Notes under the pieces: model-generated
The model's input: the letters and a program-made list of their open reading frames with translations, nothing else
Told to the model about the DNA's origin: nothing
Databases searched by the model: none
Shown here: in pieces, positions 1 through 9,218 of the stretch
Layout: every line of letters starts with the position of its first letter
Numbering within the stretch: position 1 is the first letter of the stretch
Position numbers and translations under genes: made by a program
NCBI GenBank assembly: GCA_964561135.1
Contig: CAZLOB010000061.1
Coordinates: 1-61,185 of the forward strand
Origin: JANXDG01 sp964561135
GTDB taxonomy: Bacteria > Elusimicrobiota > Endomicrobiia > DTEH01
DNA length: 61,185 bases
Direction of reading: 5' to 3'

Positions 1-1014
1 ATACAACTTGATGGTACTTCAAACAAATCAAACTTAGGTGCGAATGCTATTTTAGGTGTTTCTTTAGCTGTATGTTGTGCAGCAGCAAATTTTTATAAAA
101 TGCCTTTATATAAATATATAAGAAAACTTTATGGAATAAAAGATAAGGATTTTGTGTTACCTGTCCCACTTATGAATGTCCTAAATGGAGGGAAACATGC
201 TGACAATAATGTTGATTTACAAGAATTTATGATAGTACCAGCTGGAGCAAAAAGTTTTTCTGAAGCGCTAAGATATGGTGCTGAAGTCTTCCATTCATTA
301 AAAGCAGTTTTAAAAACCAAAGGATATATAACATCGGTTGGTGACGAAGGTGGTTTTGCACCAAATTTGTCTTCTAACACAGAAGCATTAGACTTGCTGA
401 TTGAAGCTATTAAAAAAGCTGGATACGAACCTGGAAAAGATGTTTATATAGCGTTAGATCCTGCAGCTTCTGAATTTTACAATGATGTATATGTGTTGTT
501 AGGAGAAAAAGAAAATAAAGAAAAAACCTCACAACAAATGGTAGAATTTTATAAAACACTTGTTAATAAATACCCAATTATTTCCATTGAAGACGGTTTA
601 GCTGAAGATGACTGGGACGGTTGGAAACTGCTTACAAAAGAACTTGGTAAAAAAATACAACTTGTAGGAGATGACATTTTTGTAACAAATCCAAAAATAT
701 TTAAAAAAGGAATTGAAGAAAAAATTGCCAACGCTATTTTGATCAAACTAAACCAAATCGGTACTTTAACAGAAACAGTAGAAACTGTAAAAATTGCATA
801 TCAAAATAAGTATAAAGCTATTATTTCTCATAGATCTGGGGAAACTGAAAATACATTTATTGCTGATCTGTCCGTTGCACTTAATACCGGGCAAATCAAA
901 ACCGGTTCTGTTTCAAGAACCGACAGAATTTGCAAATACAATCAGCTATTAAGAATTGAAGAAGAACTTGGTAAAAAAGCTGTGTTTTTAGGGAACAAAA
1001 TATTTAAAATGTGA
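1..1014 (+). CDS. eno: Enolase, 5' end cut by window edge
   Basis: Phosphopyruvate hydratase of glycolysis (2-phosphoglycerate to phosphoenolpyruvate, Mg-dependent, cytosolic). The frame is open from base 1, so about the first 100 residues lie outside the window and 337 are visible. Family motifs seen: LDGTSNKSNLGANAILGVS at the left edge, GDEGGFAPN, ALDPAASEFY, SIEDGLAEDDWDGW, LVGDDIFVTNP, LIKLNQIGTLTET with the catalytic Lys, ISHRSGETE and IKTGSVSRTDR. The ATG at 100 is an internal methionine and not the start. The stop TGA overlaps the GTG start of the next gene by four bases, so the two are probably translationally coupled. Confidence 0.97.
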   Translation: MQLDGTSNKSNLGANAILGVSLAVCCAAANFYKMPLYKYIRKLYGIKDKDFVLPVPLMNVLNGGKHADNNVDLQEFMIVPAGAKSFSEALRYGAEVFHSLKAVLKTKGYITSVGDEGGFAPNLSSNTEALDLLIEAIKKAGYEPGKDVYIALDPAASEFYNDVYVLLGEKENKEKTSQQMVEFYKTLVNKYPIISIEDGLAEDDWDGWKLLTKELGKKIQLVGDDIFVTNPKIFKKGIEEKIANAILIKLNQIGTLTETVETVKIAYQNKYKAIISHRSGETENTFIADLSVALNTGQIKTGSVSRTDRICKYNQLLRIEEELGKKAVFLGNKIFKM

Positions 1015-1316
1015 AAAGAAAAAAACGGAAAGAGTTAGAAATTGATCTTCTAAATTCTACCATACTTAAACCGATATTTTTCATACTAATATATGGAATT
1101 ACTTCGTATTTTGTTATCAATTCTTTTGCAAAATATCTTTTTTTGAAAAAGCAAACTAAAATTTTAGAAACACAACTTGAACAACTTAAACAAGAAAATA
1201 AAAAATTAGAAGAAGAAATTTATTTACTTCAAACTGACACCGATACAATAGAATATTATATTCGCAAAGAACTAAACTATAAAAAGCCTAAAGAAAAAGT
1301 TTTAATAATAAAATGA
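1011..1316 (+). CDS. FtsB/DivIC-like septum formation initiator
   Basis: Small bitopic division protein of 101 residues: a basic N-terminus (KRKKRKE), one membrane span at about 22-45, then a Leu/Glu/Lys-rich coiled coil at about 48-78 and a short tail. This is the FtsB/DivIC layout, and the position directly after eno is typical of ftsB. In known systems FtsB works with FtsL and FtsQ in the divisome. It starts at GTG inside the eno stop (GTGA overlap) and its own stop overlaps the gatB start (ATGA). Sequence identity in this family is always low, so the call rests on architecture and context. Confidence 0.75.
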   Translation: MKRKKRKELEIDLLNSTILKPIFFILIYGITSYFVINSFAKYLFLKKQTKILETQLEQLKQENKKLEEEIYLLQTDTDTIEYYIRKELNYKKPKEKVLIIK

Positions 1317-2824
1317 GCAAAAAATTTTTACCTGTTATAGGTCTTGAAGTACATGTACAACTTAAAACAAAAACGAAAATGTTTTGTCCATGTAGTGTAG
1401 AATACGGTGTTGAGCCAAACAAAAATATTTGTCCTGTATGTACAGGACAACCCGGTGTGTTACCAACAATAAATAAAAAAGCACTTGAACTTGCAATAAA
1501 AACAGCATTGGCTTTAAATTGTAAAATAAATACAACATCCATTTTTGCAAGAAAAAATTATTATTATCCTGACTTACCAAAAAATTACCAAATATCACAA
1601 TACGAATATCCACTTGCTACAGACGGGTTTTTAGAGATCACAACTAACTCTTTGTCAAAAAAAGTTTTTATAAAAAGGATACATTTAGAGGAAGATGCAG
1701 GAAAGCTTCTTCATGCAATTGGTAAAGAAGAGTTAGGATATTCTTTGATAGACTACAACCGTGCAGGTACACCATTAATAGAAATTGTAAGCCAACCATG
1801 TTTATTTTCTTCTGAAGAAGCAATAGAATATTTAACTACATTAAGAGACACTTTGAGATATTTAGAGGTTTCTGACTGTGATATGGAGAAAGGGACATTT
1901 AGAGTTGATGCAAATGTTTCAGTAGCTATTGTTGAAGAAAATTTTATTTGTGATGATTATAGAAAAATTCCTCTTGGTACAAAAACTGAGCTTAAGAACA
2001 TGAATTCGTTTAAAGCTATTAAAGAAGCGTTAAGTTACGAAATTGAACGACAAAAAGAAATTTTGTCAAAAGGAGAAAAAGTTGTTCAGCAGACACGTCT
2101 ATGGGATGAAGAAACTTCTACAACACAACCTATGCGTACAAAAGAAGAAGAACATGATTATAGATATTTCCCAGAACCTGATCTACTCCCTTTATTAATA
2201 CCTCAAAAATGGATTGAAGAAATTAAACAAGAGGTACCAGAACTGCCTAATGAAAAAAGAAAAAGGTTTCAACAAGAATACGGACTTAGTGAATATGATA
2301 GCAAAGTTTTAACTTTAGAAAAAGATATGGCTGAATTTTTTGATAATACCATAAAAATTTATAAACAAAAATATACTCCTGTTGATATTAAACCTGTTGC
2401 AAAAAATGTTTCTAATTTAATCACAACAGAACTTTTAGGACGACTTAACCAGGAAAACAAAACGTTTAATGAAAACAAAATTAAACCAAACGATTTAGCT
2501 GATCTTGTAAAACTATATATTGACGGTGTATTATCTTCTAAACTACTTAAAGAAGTTTTTTCTTGTATGTATGAAACAGGAGAAACACCACAAAAAATTG
2601 TTCAAGAAAAAAATCTCGTCCAAATAACAGATATTGAAGAACTACAAACAGTTGTAGAGGAAGTAATTAACGAGAATCCAAAAATTGTACAAGATTATCT
2701 TTCTGGTAAAACACAAGCGGTTTCTGCGTTAATTGGTCAAGCAATGAAAAAAACTAAAGGAAAGGCTAATCCTAAACAACTACACGAACTTTTTGTAAAA
2801 AAACTAAATTATAAGGAGGGATAA
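1313..2824 (+). CDS. gatB: Asp-tRNA(Asn)/Glu-tRNA(Gln) amidotransferase subunit B
   Basis: The 503-residue GatB subunit activates mischarged Glu-tRNA(Gln) or Asp-tRNA(Asn) by ATP-dependent phosphorylation before amide transfer by GatA. The N-terminus contains the signature GLEVHVQLKTKTKMFC with the Cys pair CSVEYGVEPNKNICPVC, then HLEEDAGK, LIDYNRAGTPLIEIVS and RVDANVS. The C-terminal GatB/YqeY helical tail ends in ANPKQLHELFVKKL. The length is normal. gatA and gatC are not in this window. Its last codons carry the AAGGAGG Shine-Dalgarno sequence of rpmH, five bases after its stop. Confidence 0.97.
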   Translation: MSKKFLPVIGLEVHVQLKTKTKMFCPCSVEYGVEPNKNICPVCTGQPGVLPTINKKALELAIKTALALNCKINTTSIFARKNYYYPDLPKNYQISQYEYPLATDGFLEITTNSLSKKVFIKRIHLEEDAGKLLHAIGKEELGYSLIDYNRAGTPLIEIVSQPCLFSSEEAIEYLTTLRDTLRYLEVSDCDMEKGTFRVDANVSVAIVEENFICDDYRKIPLGTKTELKNMNSFKAIKEALSYEIERQKEILSKGEKVVQQTRLWDEETSTTQPMRTKEEEHDYRYFPEPDLLPLLIPQKWIEEIKQEVPELPNEKRKRFQQEYGLSEYDSKVLTLEKDMAEFFDNTIKIYKQKYTPVDIKPVAKNVSNLITTELLGRLNQENKTFNENKIKPNDLADLVKLYIDGVLSSKLLKEVFSCMYETGETPQKIVQEKNLVQITDIEELQTVVEEVINENPKIVQDYLSGKTQAVSALIGQAMKKTKGKANPKQLHELFVKKLNYKEG

Positions 2825-2829
2825 CTAAA

Positions 2830-2967
2830 ATGCCAAAAAGAACTTATCAACCTTCAGTGAGATATAGGAAAAAAGTTCATGGGTTTTTAAAACGGATGTC
2901 AACACCTGGCGGTCGTAGAGTGATAAAAAGGAGAAGAAGAAAAGGTAGATGGAGGCTTACTCCTTAA
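2830..2967 (+). CDS. rpmH: 50S ribosomal protein bL34
   Basis: A 45-residue, very basic protein: KRTYQPSVRYRKKVHGF at residues 3-19, then RMSTPGGRRV and the end RRRRKGRWRLTP, a textbook bL34 except for an extra Pro after the start Met. ATG at 2830, stop TAA at 2965-2967. The Shine-Dalgarno AAGGAGG overlaps the end of gatB. It is followed after nine bases by rnpA, the nearly universal rpmH-rnpA pair. The gene is easily missed because of its size. Confidence 0.97.
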   Translation: MPKRTYQPSVRYRKKVHGFLKRMSTPGGRRVIKRRRRKGRWRLTP

Positions 2968-2976
2968 ATCGTTTTT

Positions 2977-3366
2977 ATGGAAAACATTAACATCAAAAAG
3001 GATCTAGTAAACCTTAGATTTACTTTTAGTAAACACGAAAGAATAAGCAAACAAAAAGAGATAAATGCAGTTTTTGAAAAAGGAGAAAAATTTTTTAAAG
3101 ATGGTCTATTAGTCTATATTTTGAAAACGGATAAAAACTATTCACGTATTGCTATTCTTGTATCAAACAAAGTAGAAAAATCTGCTGTTATAAGAAACAA
3201 GTTTAAAAGAAGAATAAGAGAAATTTTTAGATTAAACAAACATAAAATAAAAATGCCAATAGATATTGTAGTTGTCGCAACAAGAGTTTCTGTGAAACAA
3301 AAATATAGTTTTTTAGAAAAAAGTTTTCTTGAAATTTTAAAAAATAATAATTTGTTGAATCAATGA
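2977..3366 (+). CDS. rnpA: Ribonuclease P protein component
   Basis: The protein subunit of RNase P (129 residues) helps the catalytic RNA bind and cleave the 5' leader of pre-tRNA. The conserved RNR motif is present as AVIRNKFKRRIREIFR near residues 65-80, preceded by the SNKVEKSA strand. Position between rpmH and yidD is canonical. There is no good Shine-Dalgarno before the ATG, so it may be coupled to rpmH. Its TGA overlaps the yidD ATG by four bases. Confidence 0.95.
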   Translation: MENINIKKDLVNLRFTFSKHERISKQKEINAVFEKGEKFFKDGLLVYILKTDKNYSRIAILVSNKVEKSAVIRNKFKRRIREIFRLNKHKIKMPIDIVVVATRVSVKQKYSFLEKSFLEILKNNNLLNQ

Positions 3367-3569
3367 AAACAGTTGTGATATACCTTCTTATTTTTTATCA
3401 AAAATTTTTTTCTCCAATACTTGGCAAAAATTGTAGGTTTTATCCAAGTTGTTCAGAATATAGCATCTTAGCAATCAAGAAATACGGATTGTGTATTGGA
3501 CTATTAAAAACTTTTCTACGTATATTAAAATGTAATCCTTTAAATTCTGGAGGAATTGATCTCCCATAA
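3363..3569 (+). CDS. yidD: Membrane protein insertion efficiency factor YidD
   Basis: A 68-residue YidD/DUF37 family protein thought to assist YidC-dependent insertion of inner-membrane proteins. It shows the hallmark CRFYPSCSEYSI with the two cysteines at about residues 24 and 30, an amphipathic hydrophobic N-terminus (VVIYLLIFYQKFFSPIL) and the end CNPLNSGGIDLP. ATGA overlap with rnpA. The conserved order rnpA-yidD-yidC supports the call. Confidence 0.95.
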   Translation: MKTVVIYLLIFYQKFFSPILGKNCRFYPSCSEYSILAIKKYGLCIGLLKTFLRILKCNPLNSGGIDLP

Positions 3570-3585
3570 TAGAAGGAGACACATT

Positions 3586-5055
3586 ATGGAAAAACGTATT
3601 TTAATAGCAACATTGCTTTCTTTAAGTTTCTTATTTTTGTGGCAGTATTTAACTTATAAACCTACACAAAAACAAGCAGAACAAACACAACAAAAAATTA
3701 TAAATCAACAGATAAAAAAAGAAATAACCGAAGCAAAATTTGACCCTTATATTGTGGAAACAGAAAAATTAAAACTTGTATTTAACAAATTTAACGCTGG
3801 TATTAGAGAATTTTATATAAAAGAAGAAAACAACACTGATTACACACTTCTTTCTAAAAGCGATATCGACAGTTTGGCTGTAGATACAACCTCAAAGTTT
3901 AATGTTAAAAAAATAGCTACAAATAACGGTACAAAAATTATATTTGCTACAAAAGATAAACAAATCGAATATTTTTTCTCCAAACAAAATCCTTATTTTA
4001 TTGATGTATCATACTTGTTTTCATCAAAACAAAAAATAAGTTTGTCTTTTCAACATTATGTCCATTTGGACAAATTTGAAAGTTTGCCAAATAATGTTCA
4101 TATTTGTAAAATATTAAAAACAGAAAAAAAAGAAATTACTATTGTAGAAAAATATAGCAAAGGAAGATTAACTTCTGACGAAATACGATGGGTTGCAGTC
4201 GGCGATAAATATTCAATTATTGCGTTTTTATTTGATCCAAAAATTATACAGTATATAAACATTGATAAACTAAATAAGAACACTAAATCTATAAACATAA
4301 CGACACAAGATGAAACAAATGAATTTAAACTAAAAATGCTAGTTTCTACAAAAAAAATTTCTATCTTAACCTCATTGGGAGACAAATTCGTTAACACAAT
4401 TGAATGGGGTACTTTTGCTATCTTAAGCAAGTTATTTTATAATATATTAGTCTATTTTTACAAACTTTTTGGTAATTATGGATTAGCCATCTTAGGATTG
4501 ACTTTCGTCACACAGTTAATAACTTTGCCACTAACATATAATTCTATTAAATCTGCAATCAAAATGAAAAAACTTCAACCACAAATACAACTGATACAAA
4601 AATTATATAAAAATGATCCAAAACGGCTTAATATGGAAATAATGAATTTTTACAAAGAGAAAAAAGTTAATCCTTTTGGTGGATGTTTGCCATTACTATT
4701 GCAGATACCAATTTTTTGGGCCTTGTTTACTATGTTAAGAAACACATATGATCTTCGTGGTGCAAAATTTATTTTATGGATAAAAGATCTGTCTCAACCT
4801 GACAGAATTTTTATTCCTACTATAAACATTGGTATTCCTGTACTAGTTCTTTTAATGGGTGCGACAATGTTTCTACAACAATATTTATCAGGTGCGTTCT
4901 CTGACTCGCAACAAAAAACTTTTGCTATTTTTATGCCAGTCTTATTTATAATTTTATTCATGAATTTTCCTTCAGGATTAGTTTTGTATTGGTTCGTTAA
5001 CAATATTTTTTCTATTATAATCCAGCTTATCGCAAATAAAACAGTTAAAGTATAA
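3586..5055 (+). CDS. yidC: Membrane protein insertase YidC
   Basis: Oxa1/YidC insertase, 489 residues from the ATG at 3586, chosen because AGAAGGAG sits just upstream; an ATG 30 bases earlier lies inside yidD. Layout is the Gram-negative type: N-terminal span at about 5-20, a large periplasmic beta-sandwich domain to about 280, then the insertase core with spans at about 290-315, 365-385, 420-440 and 455-480. NPFGGCLPLLLQIPIFWALF is the typical 60KD-IMP signature. The presence of the periplasmic domain argues for a diderm. It starts an apparent yidC-khpB-mnmE run. Confidence 0.96.
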   Translation: MEKRILIATLLSLSFLFLWQYLTYKPTQKQAEQTQQKIINQQIKKEITEAKFDPYIVETEKLKLVFNKFNAGIREFYIKEENNTDYTLLSKSDIDSLAVDTTSKFNVKKIATNNGTKIIFATKDKQIEYFFSKQNPYFIDVSYLFSSKQKISLSFQHYVHLDKFESLPNNVHICKILKTEKKEITIVEKYSKGRLTSDEIRWVAVGDKYSIIAFLFDPKIIQYINIDKLNKNTKSINITTQDETNEFKLKMLVSTKKISILTSLGDKFVNTIEWGTFAILSKLFYNILVYFYKLFGNYGLAILGLTFVTQLITLPLTYNSIKSAIKMKKLQPQIQLIQKLYKNDPKRLNMEIMNFYKEKKVNPFGGCLPLLLQIPIFWALFTMLRNTYDLRGAKFILWIKDLSQPDRIFIPTINIGIPVLVLLMGATMFLQQYLSGAFSDSQQKTFAIFMPVLFIILFMNFPSGLVLYWFVNNIFSIIIQLIANKTVKV

Positions 5056-5062
5056 CATTTTT

Positions 5063-5533
5063 ATGCAAAAAGATAAATTAGAACAGCTAAAAACTTTCTT
5101 TGTTGAAGAATTTGAAGGAACAACAATTGAAGAAGCAATAAAAACAGCCTTAAATTCTTTAAAAATGACAAAAGAAGAACTAAAAATAAAAATCCTTACC
5201 GAAGGACAACCCGGTTTGTTTGGACTCAAAGGTGAAAAAACAGCAAAAATACAAGTTTCACCAAGGTTTGATAAATATGAAACAATAATAAAATATTTTT
5301 TTGTTAAACTTCTCGATTTTGTCAAAGAATATATTTCTTTTGTTGATATAAAAATTGAAAACAAAATTGTTTACATCACAACAATTTTTTCCGACCAAAC
5401 GCAACTTGAAAAAGTTTCAGCAAAAAATATTTATAATTCAATACTTACACTAACAGAAAGTTTTATAGAACAACTTTTAGCAGAACATAAAGTTGTAATA
5501 AATTTGAAATCTTCTACTCCAATACCAAAGTAA
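5063..5533 (+). CDS. khpB: KhpB/Jag-like RNA-binding protein, short form
   Basis: 156 residues. The N-terminal Jag_N domain is clear (FEGTTIEEAIKTAL, then EGQPGLFGLKGEKTAKIQV at about 48-66). The middle and C-terminal part could be a diverged KH domain ending in an amphipathic helix. The R3H domain normally ending KhpB/Jag (usually about 200 residues) is absent, and the next gene starts two bases after the stop, so this is not a frameshift loss within the visible sequence. Jag/KhpB proteins bind RNA and are linked to cell elongation in Gram-positives. Context yidC-khpB-mnmE is canonical. Confidence 0.85.
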   Translation: MQKDKLEQLKTFFVEEFEGTTIEEAIKTALNSLKMTKEELKIKILTEGQPGLFGLKGEKTAKIQVSPRFDKYETIIKYFFVKLLDFVKEYISFVDIKIENKIVYITTIFSDQTQLEKVSAKNIYNSILTLTESFIEQLLAEHKVVINLKSSTPIPK

Positions 5534-5535
5534 TT

Positions 5536-7011
5536 ATGAATCTTGAAGATACAATCGTTGCAATTTCCACACCTTTAGGATACAGTGGGCTTGGTATTGT
5601 TCGTCTTAGTGGAGAGGATGCAATAAATATTGCCCAAAAAATCTTTCGGCCAAAAAATAAATCAAAAATTGTTTGTCAACTTAAAACTTTTACAACACAT
5701 CTTGGATATATTGTTGATGGAGAAAAAATAATTGATGAAGTTTTAATGACGATAATGAGAAAACCACATAGTTATACTTGTGAAGATGTTGTAGAATTTA
5801 GTTGTCATGGAGGGCCAACAGTTTTAAAACAAGTTCTTGAGTTATGTATTAAACATGGGGCAAGAATTGCTGAACCTGGCGAGTTCACAAAACGTGCTTT
5901 CCTTAACGGAAGGATTGACCTTTGTTATGCAGAAGCTGTCTGCGATATTATATATTCAAAAACTAAGCTGCAAAATCAATTATACATTAATTCCTTATTA
6001 GGAAAAACTAAAAAAAGTATAGAAGAACTTGTTAACCAAATCAAAGAAGCTATAGCTGAATTAGAAGTTTCAATTGACTATCCTGAAGAAGACGATGTTA
6101 AAAACATAGATTATGAGTTAACAAAAGAAAAAGTAATTAATATCATAGAAAAAGTAAACAAAGCTATTGAATACAGTGAAAAAATTTCCCCCATACTTGA
6201 AGGAATAAATATTGCTATCGTTGGGAAAGTCAATGTAGGTAAATCAAGTTTGTTAAATATACTTTTAAACTATGAACGTGCAATAGTTTCCGAAATACCC
6301 GGAACAACAAGAGATACATTATCAGAAACTATTATAATAAAAGATATCCCTGTACGTATTGTTGACACAGCAGGAATAAGAACACATTCACAAGATGTTA
6401 TTGAAAAAATTGGTATTGAACGAACAAAAAATGCTGTTAAAGAAGCGAATGTTATATTACTTATGTTTGACGCTTCAACAAATGTTACTAAAGATGATTA
6501 TTGTGTGGTTGAAATAATACGCAGTATAGAAAACAATTATAAAACAATTATCCCGGTATTAAATAAAATCGATATCGGAATAAAAATTTTTGAAAATGAA
6601 GAATTAGAAAAATTGTTGTATGAATTACAAAAATCTGGGTTTAAACTTTATCCAAAACTTGATAAAGATAATTTGAAAGAACAAATTTTAAAAATTTCGT
6701 GCCAAACAAAAGAAGGTATTGAAAAACTTGAAAACGCAATTGTTGATTCACAAAATATTAATCCACAGTATCTTCCAACACAAGATGCTCAACCTGAACT
6801 TATGATAACAAATTTAAGACAAAAAGATGCTCTTAAAAAAGCAAAAGTTAACCTTGAATATGTAACAAAACTTAATTTTGTAAAACAAACTGAAATAATA
6901 TGTGAACATTTAAGAGAAGCTATTAAAGAATTACAAAAAATCATAGGTACTTCAGATATTACAGAAGATATTTTAAACATCATCTTTTCACGTTTCTGTG
7001 TTGGTAAATGA
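5536..7011 (+). CDS. mnmE: tRNA modification GTPase MnmE
   Basis: MnmE with MnmG installs the cmnm5 group on wobble U34 of certain tRNAs. 491 residues, a little longer than the usual 450-460. N-terminal formyl-THF-binding domain with SGLGIVRLSG and the EFTKRAFLNGRIDL motif; inserted G domain with the P-loop GKVNVGKSS at about 230-238, GTTRD, DTAG and NKID; C-terminal FCVGK with the catalytic Cys at residue 488. mnmG is not in the window. ATG follows the khpB stop by two bases. Confidence 0.97.
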   Translation: MNLEDTIVAISTPLGYSGLGIVRLSGEDAINIAQKIFRPKNKSKIVCQLKTFTTHLGYIVDGEKIIDEVLMTIMRKPHSYTCEDVVEFSCHGGPTVLKQVLELCIKHGARIAEPGEFTKRAFLNGRIDLCYAEAVCDIIYSKTKLQNQLYINSLLGKTKKSIEELVNQIKEAIAELEVSIDYPEEDDVKNIDYELTKEKVINIIEKVNKAIEYSEKISPILEGINIAIVGKVNVGKSSLLNILLNYERAIVSEIPGTTRDTLSETIIIKDIPVRIVDTAGIRTHSQDVIEKIGIERTKNAVKEANVILLMFDASTNVTKDDYCVVEIIRSIENNYKTIIPVLNKIDIGIKIFENEELEKLLYELQKSGFKLYPKLDKDNLKEQILKISCQTKEGIEKLENAIVDSQNINPQYLPTQDAQPELMITNLRQKDALKKAKVNLEYVTKLNFVKQTEIICEHLREAIKELQKIIGTSDITEDILNIIFSRFCVGK

Positions 7012-7014
7012 TAA

Positions 7015-7815
7015 ATGTTTTTAGGACAACATTTTTTAGTAAACACAAAAATAGCTGATAAAATTGTTGAAAGTTTAGAATTGAATGAAACTGATATTGT
7101 ATTAGAAATTGGCCCCGGAAAAGGAGTTCTAACAGAACGCATAATAAACAAAGTTAAAAAACTTATAGCTATTGAAATTGATAACCAATTTTGTAATTAT
7201 CTTAAAGATAAATTCAGCAACACAAAAAATATTGAAATTATAAACACAGATTTTCTTAAATATGACCTCTCAAACCTTAATTTTGAGAAAAAAATAAAAA
7301 TTGTAGGAAATATACCATACGCTATAACAAAAGAAATTTTAGACAAAATATATTCTGTAGCGTTTAGTGTTTGGGAATTATGTGTTTTAATGGTACAAAA
7401 AGAAGTTGCAGATAAACTTGTAGCAAAACCTAAAGATAAAAACTTTTCAAAGTTGACTTTGAAAACAAATTTTTATACAATACCAAAACTATTACTTAAA
7501 GTAGATAAAAATTGTTTTAGACCACAACCAAAAGTAACTTCGGCCGTTGTAAAACTTGTACCAAACTACAATTTTGCAAATTATCCATATACACAATTTT
7601 TGCTTAAAATTCTTGATATTGCATTTGCCCATAAAAGAAAATTTTTAATAAACTCATTATCTTTTGAAACAAGCTTAGACAAACAAGAACTTAAAAAAAT
7701 TCTTATAAATTCAGGTATAAAAGAAGACGAACGTGCTGAAGATGTGGATATTTATAGATATTTAAAACTTGTTGAAAAATTAAGTAAATTTATCAATAAT
7801 TCCACAAGTTTTTGA
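7015..7815 (+). CDS. rsmA: 16S rRNA dimethyladenosine transferase RsmA/KsgA
   Basis: Dimethylates the two adjacent adenines in the 3'-terminal hairpin of 16S rRNA using S-adenosylmethionine. 266 residues with GQHFLVN at the N-terminus, the SAM-binding loop LEIGPGKGVLTE, the NIPYAI motif IV and a C-terminal helical domain (AFAHKRKFLINSL). It starts three bases after the mnmE stop. The last bases of the gene run into the DnaA-box region before dnaA. Confidence 0.95.
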   Translation: MFLGQHFLVNTKIADKIVESLELNETDIVLEIGPGKGVLTERIINKVKKLIAIEIDNQFCNYLKDKFSNTKNIEIINTDFLKYDLSNLNFEKKIKIVGNIPYAITKEILDKIYSVAFSVWELCVLMVQKEVADKLVAKPKDKNFSKLTLKTNFYTIPKLLLKVDKNCFRPQPKVTSAVVKLVPNYNFANYPYTQFLLKILDIAFAHKRKFLINSLSFETSLDKQELKKILINSGIKEDERAEDVDIYRYLKLVEKLSKFINNSTSF

Positions 7816-7817
7816 AG

Positions 7818-7838
7818 TTATCCACAAAGTTATCCACA
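7818..7838 (+). promoter_or_regulatory. Two perfect DnaA boxes upstream of dnaA
   Basis: TTATCCACA occurs twice, at 7818-7826 and 7830-7838, same strand and 12 bases apart, both identical to the consensus DnaA box. They fill most of the 39-base gap between rsmA and dnaA and end 16 bases before the dnaA ATG. They could mediate autorepression of dnaA or be part of a replication origin. The gap is too small for a complete bacterial oriC with an unwinding element, so autoregulation is the safer reading. Confidence 0.85.
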
Positions 7839-7854
7839 GGGTGTTTTTAAACAT

Positions 7855-9204
7855 ATGCAAGAAGAGAAACTTTACGAAATTTGGCAAACAATAAAAGACG
7901 AAATTTTTGGTGATTTAGACCAGCAATCTCAAGAATTATGGGTATCACCTGTTTCATTTAAAGGTATTAAAGAAAATACTATCATTTTGTCTGTTCCTAA
8001 CAAATACTTTTCAAATTGGTTGATTACAAACAATTATATAGAAAAAATTCAAACAATGTTTGCTCAACATTTGGGTACGCCAATTGAGGTAACTTTTGAA
8101 TATCAACATGAACTCCCAACCGTACAAGAAACAGAAAAAATTGAATACGAATACATTCCAGAAAAAACTTTTGTTTTACAAGAAACTTTTAACCCTGAGT
8201 ATACATTCGAAAATTTTATAACAGACGAATCAAACAGGTTTGCAAAAGCTGTTTGTGAGACAGCAGCAAAACAGCCCGGCACTGCTTATAACCCAATATT
8301 TGTATATGCACCTGTTGGTTTAGGTAAAACACATCTTTTACATGCTGTTGGAAACAAAATGTTAGAACTTTCAAAAAAATTTCGTATTGCATATATTACT
8401 GCAGATAAATTTGTCTCCGACTATGTATCTGCAATACAAAAAAATACTCTTGATGCATTTAGATCAAAATTTCAAAACGCTGTTGCTCTTTTGTTAGATG
8501 ATGTACAATTTTTAATTGGTAAAGAAAAATCTCAAGAAGAATTTTTCCATATTTTTAACATACTTTTTGACAACAAAAAACAAATCATAATTACTTCTGA
8601 CAGGAAACCACATGATTTAAAAGGAATTGAAGAACGAATAATAAGCAGGTTTGAATGGGGTGTAATAGCCGATATAGGTAGGCCTTCGTTTGAACTACGT
8701 TTAGCAATACTAAAACATAAAGCACAAAAACAACGTATTTATGTCCCTGAAGATGTGTTAAGATACATTGCAGAAAATATAACAGAGAATATACGTCGGC
8801 TTGAAGGTGCTTTTATTAATGTAGTAACAAAATCTTTTACTGAAAACATACCACTTACAATAGACACAGTTAAAGAAATACTAAAAAATTATATAGAACC
8901 AAAACCGCAACCTGTTGATATTAAAAAAATAATTGAAGTTGTAGCAGAAGAATTCAAACTTACACAAAAAGAACTTTTATCAAAAAAACGTTCAGAAACA
9001 TTAGCTTTACCGAGACAATTCGGTATGTATTTAGCAAAAGTTTTAACAGATTTATCATATTCAGAAATTTCAGAATATTTTGGAAGAAAAGACCATACAA
9101 CTTCGTATCACGCTTATCTTAAAATAAAAAAATTAATCTCTTCAAATCCATATTATGCACAAATTGTAAACAGAATGATTGAAAAAATAAAAAGTAAATC
9201 TTAA
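7855..9204 (+). CDS. dnaA: Chromosomal replication initiator DnaA
   Basis: AAA+ initiator, 449 residues: domain I at about 1-85, linker, AAA+ core from about 110 with Walker A at 152-159, Walker B LLLDDVQFL, and a C-terminal DNA-binding domain. Two signatures are off-consensus: Walker A reads APVGLGKT where most DnaA have GGVGLGKT, so the first P-loop glycine is alanine, and the DNA-binding signature reads RKDHTTSYHA where RDHTTVxHA is usual. The frame is intact and all other motifs fit, so it is probably functional. Two DnaA boxes precede it. Confidence 0.97.
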   Translation: MQEEKLYEIWQTIKDEIFGDLDQQSQELWVSPVSFKGIKENTIILSVPNKYFSNWLITNNYIEKIQTMFAQHLGTPIEVTFEYQHELPTVQETEKIEYEYIPEKTFVLQETFNPEYTFENFITDESNRFAKAVCETAAKQPGTAYNPIFVYAPVGLGKTHLLHAVGNKMLELSKKFRIAYITADKFVSDYVSAIQKNTLDAFRSKFQNAVALLLDDVQFLIGKEKSQEEFFHIFNILFDNKKQIIITSDRKPHDLKGIEERIISRFEWGVIADIGRPSFELRLAILKHKAQKQRIYVPEDVLRYIAENITENIRRLEGAFINVVTKSFTENIPLTIDTVKEILKNYIEPKPQPVDIKKIIEVVAEEFKLTQKELLSKKRSETLALPRQFGMYLAKVLTDLSYSEISEYFGRKDHTTSYHAYLKIKKLISSNPYYAQIVNRMIEKIKSKS

Positions 9205-9218
9205 AGGTAGTATATCCA

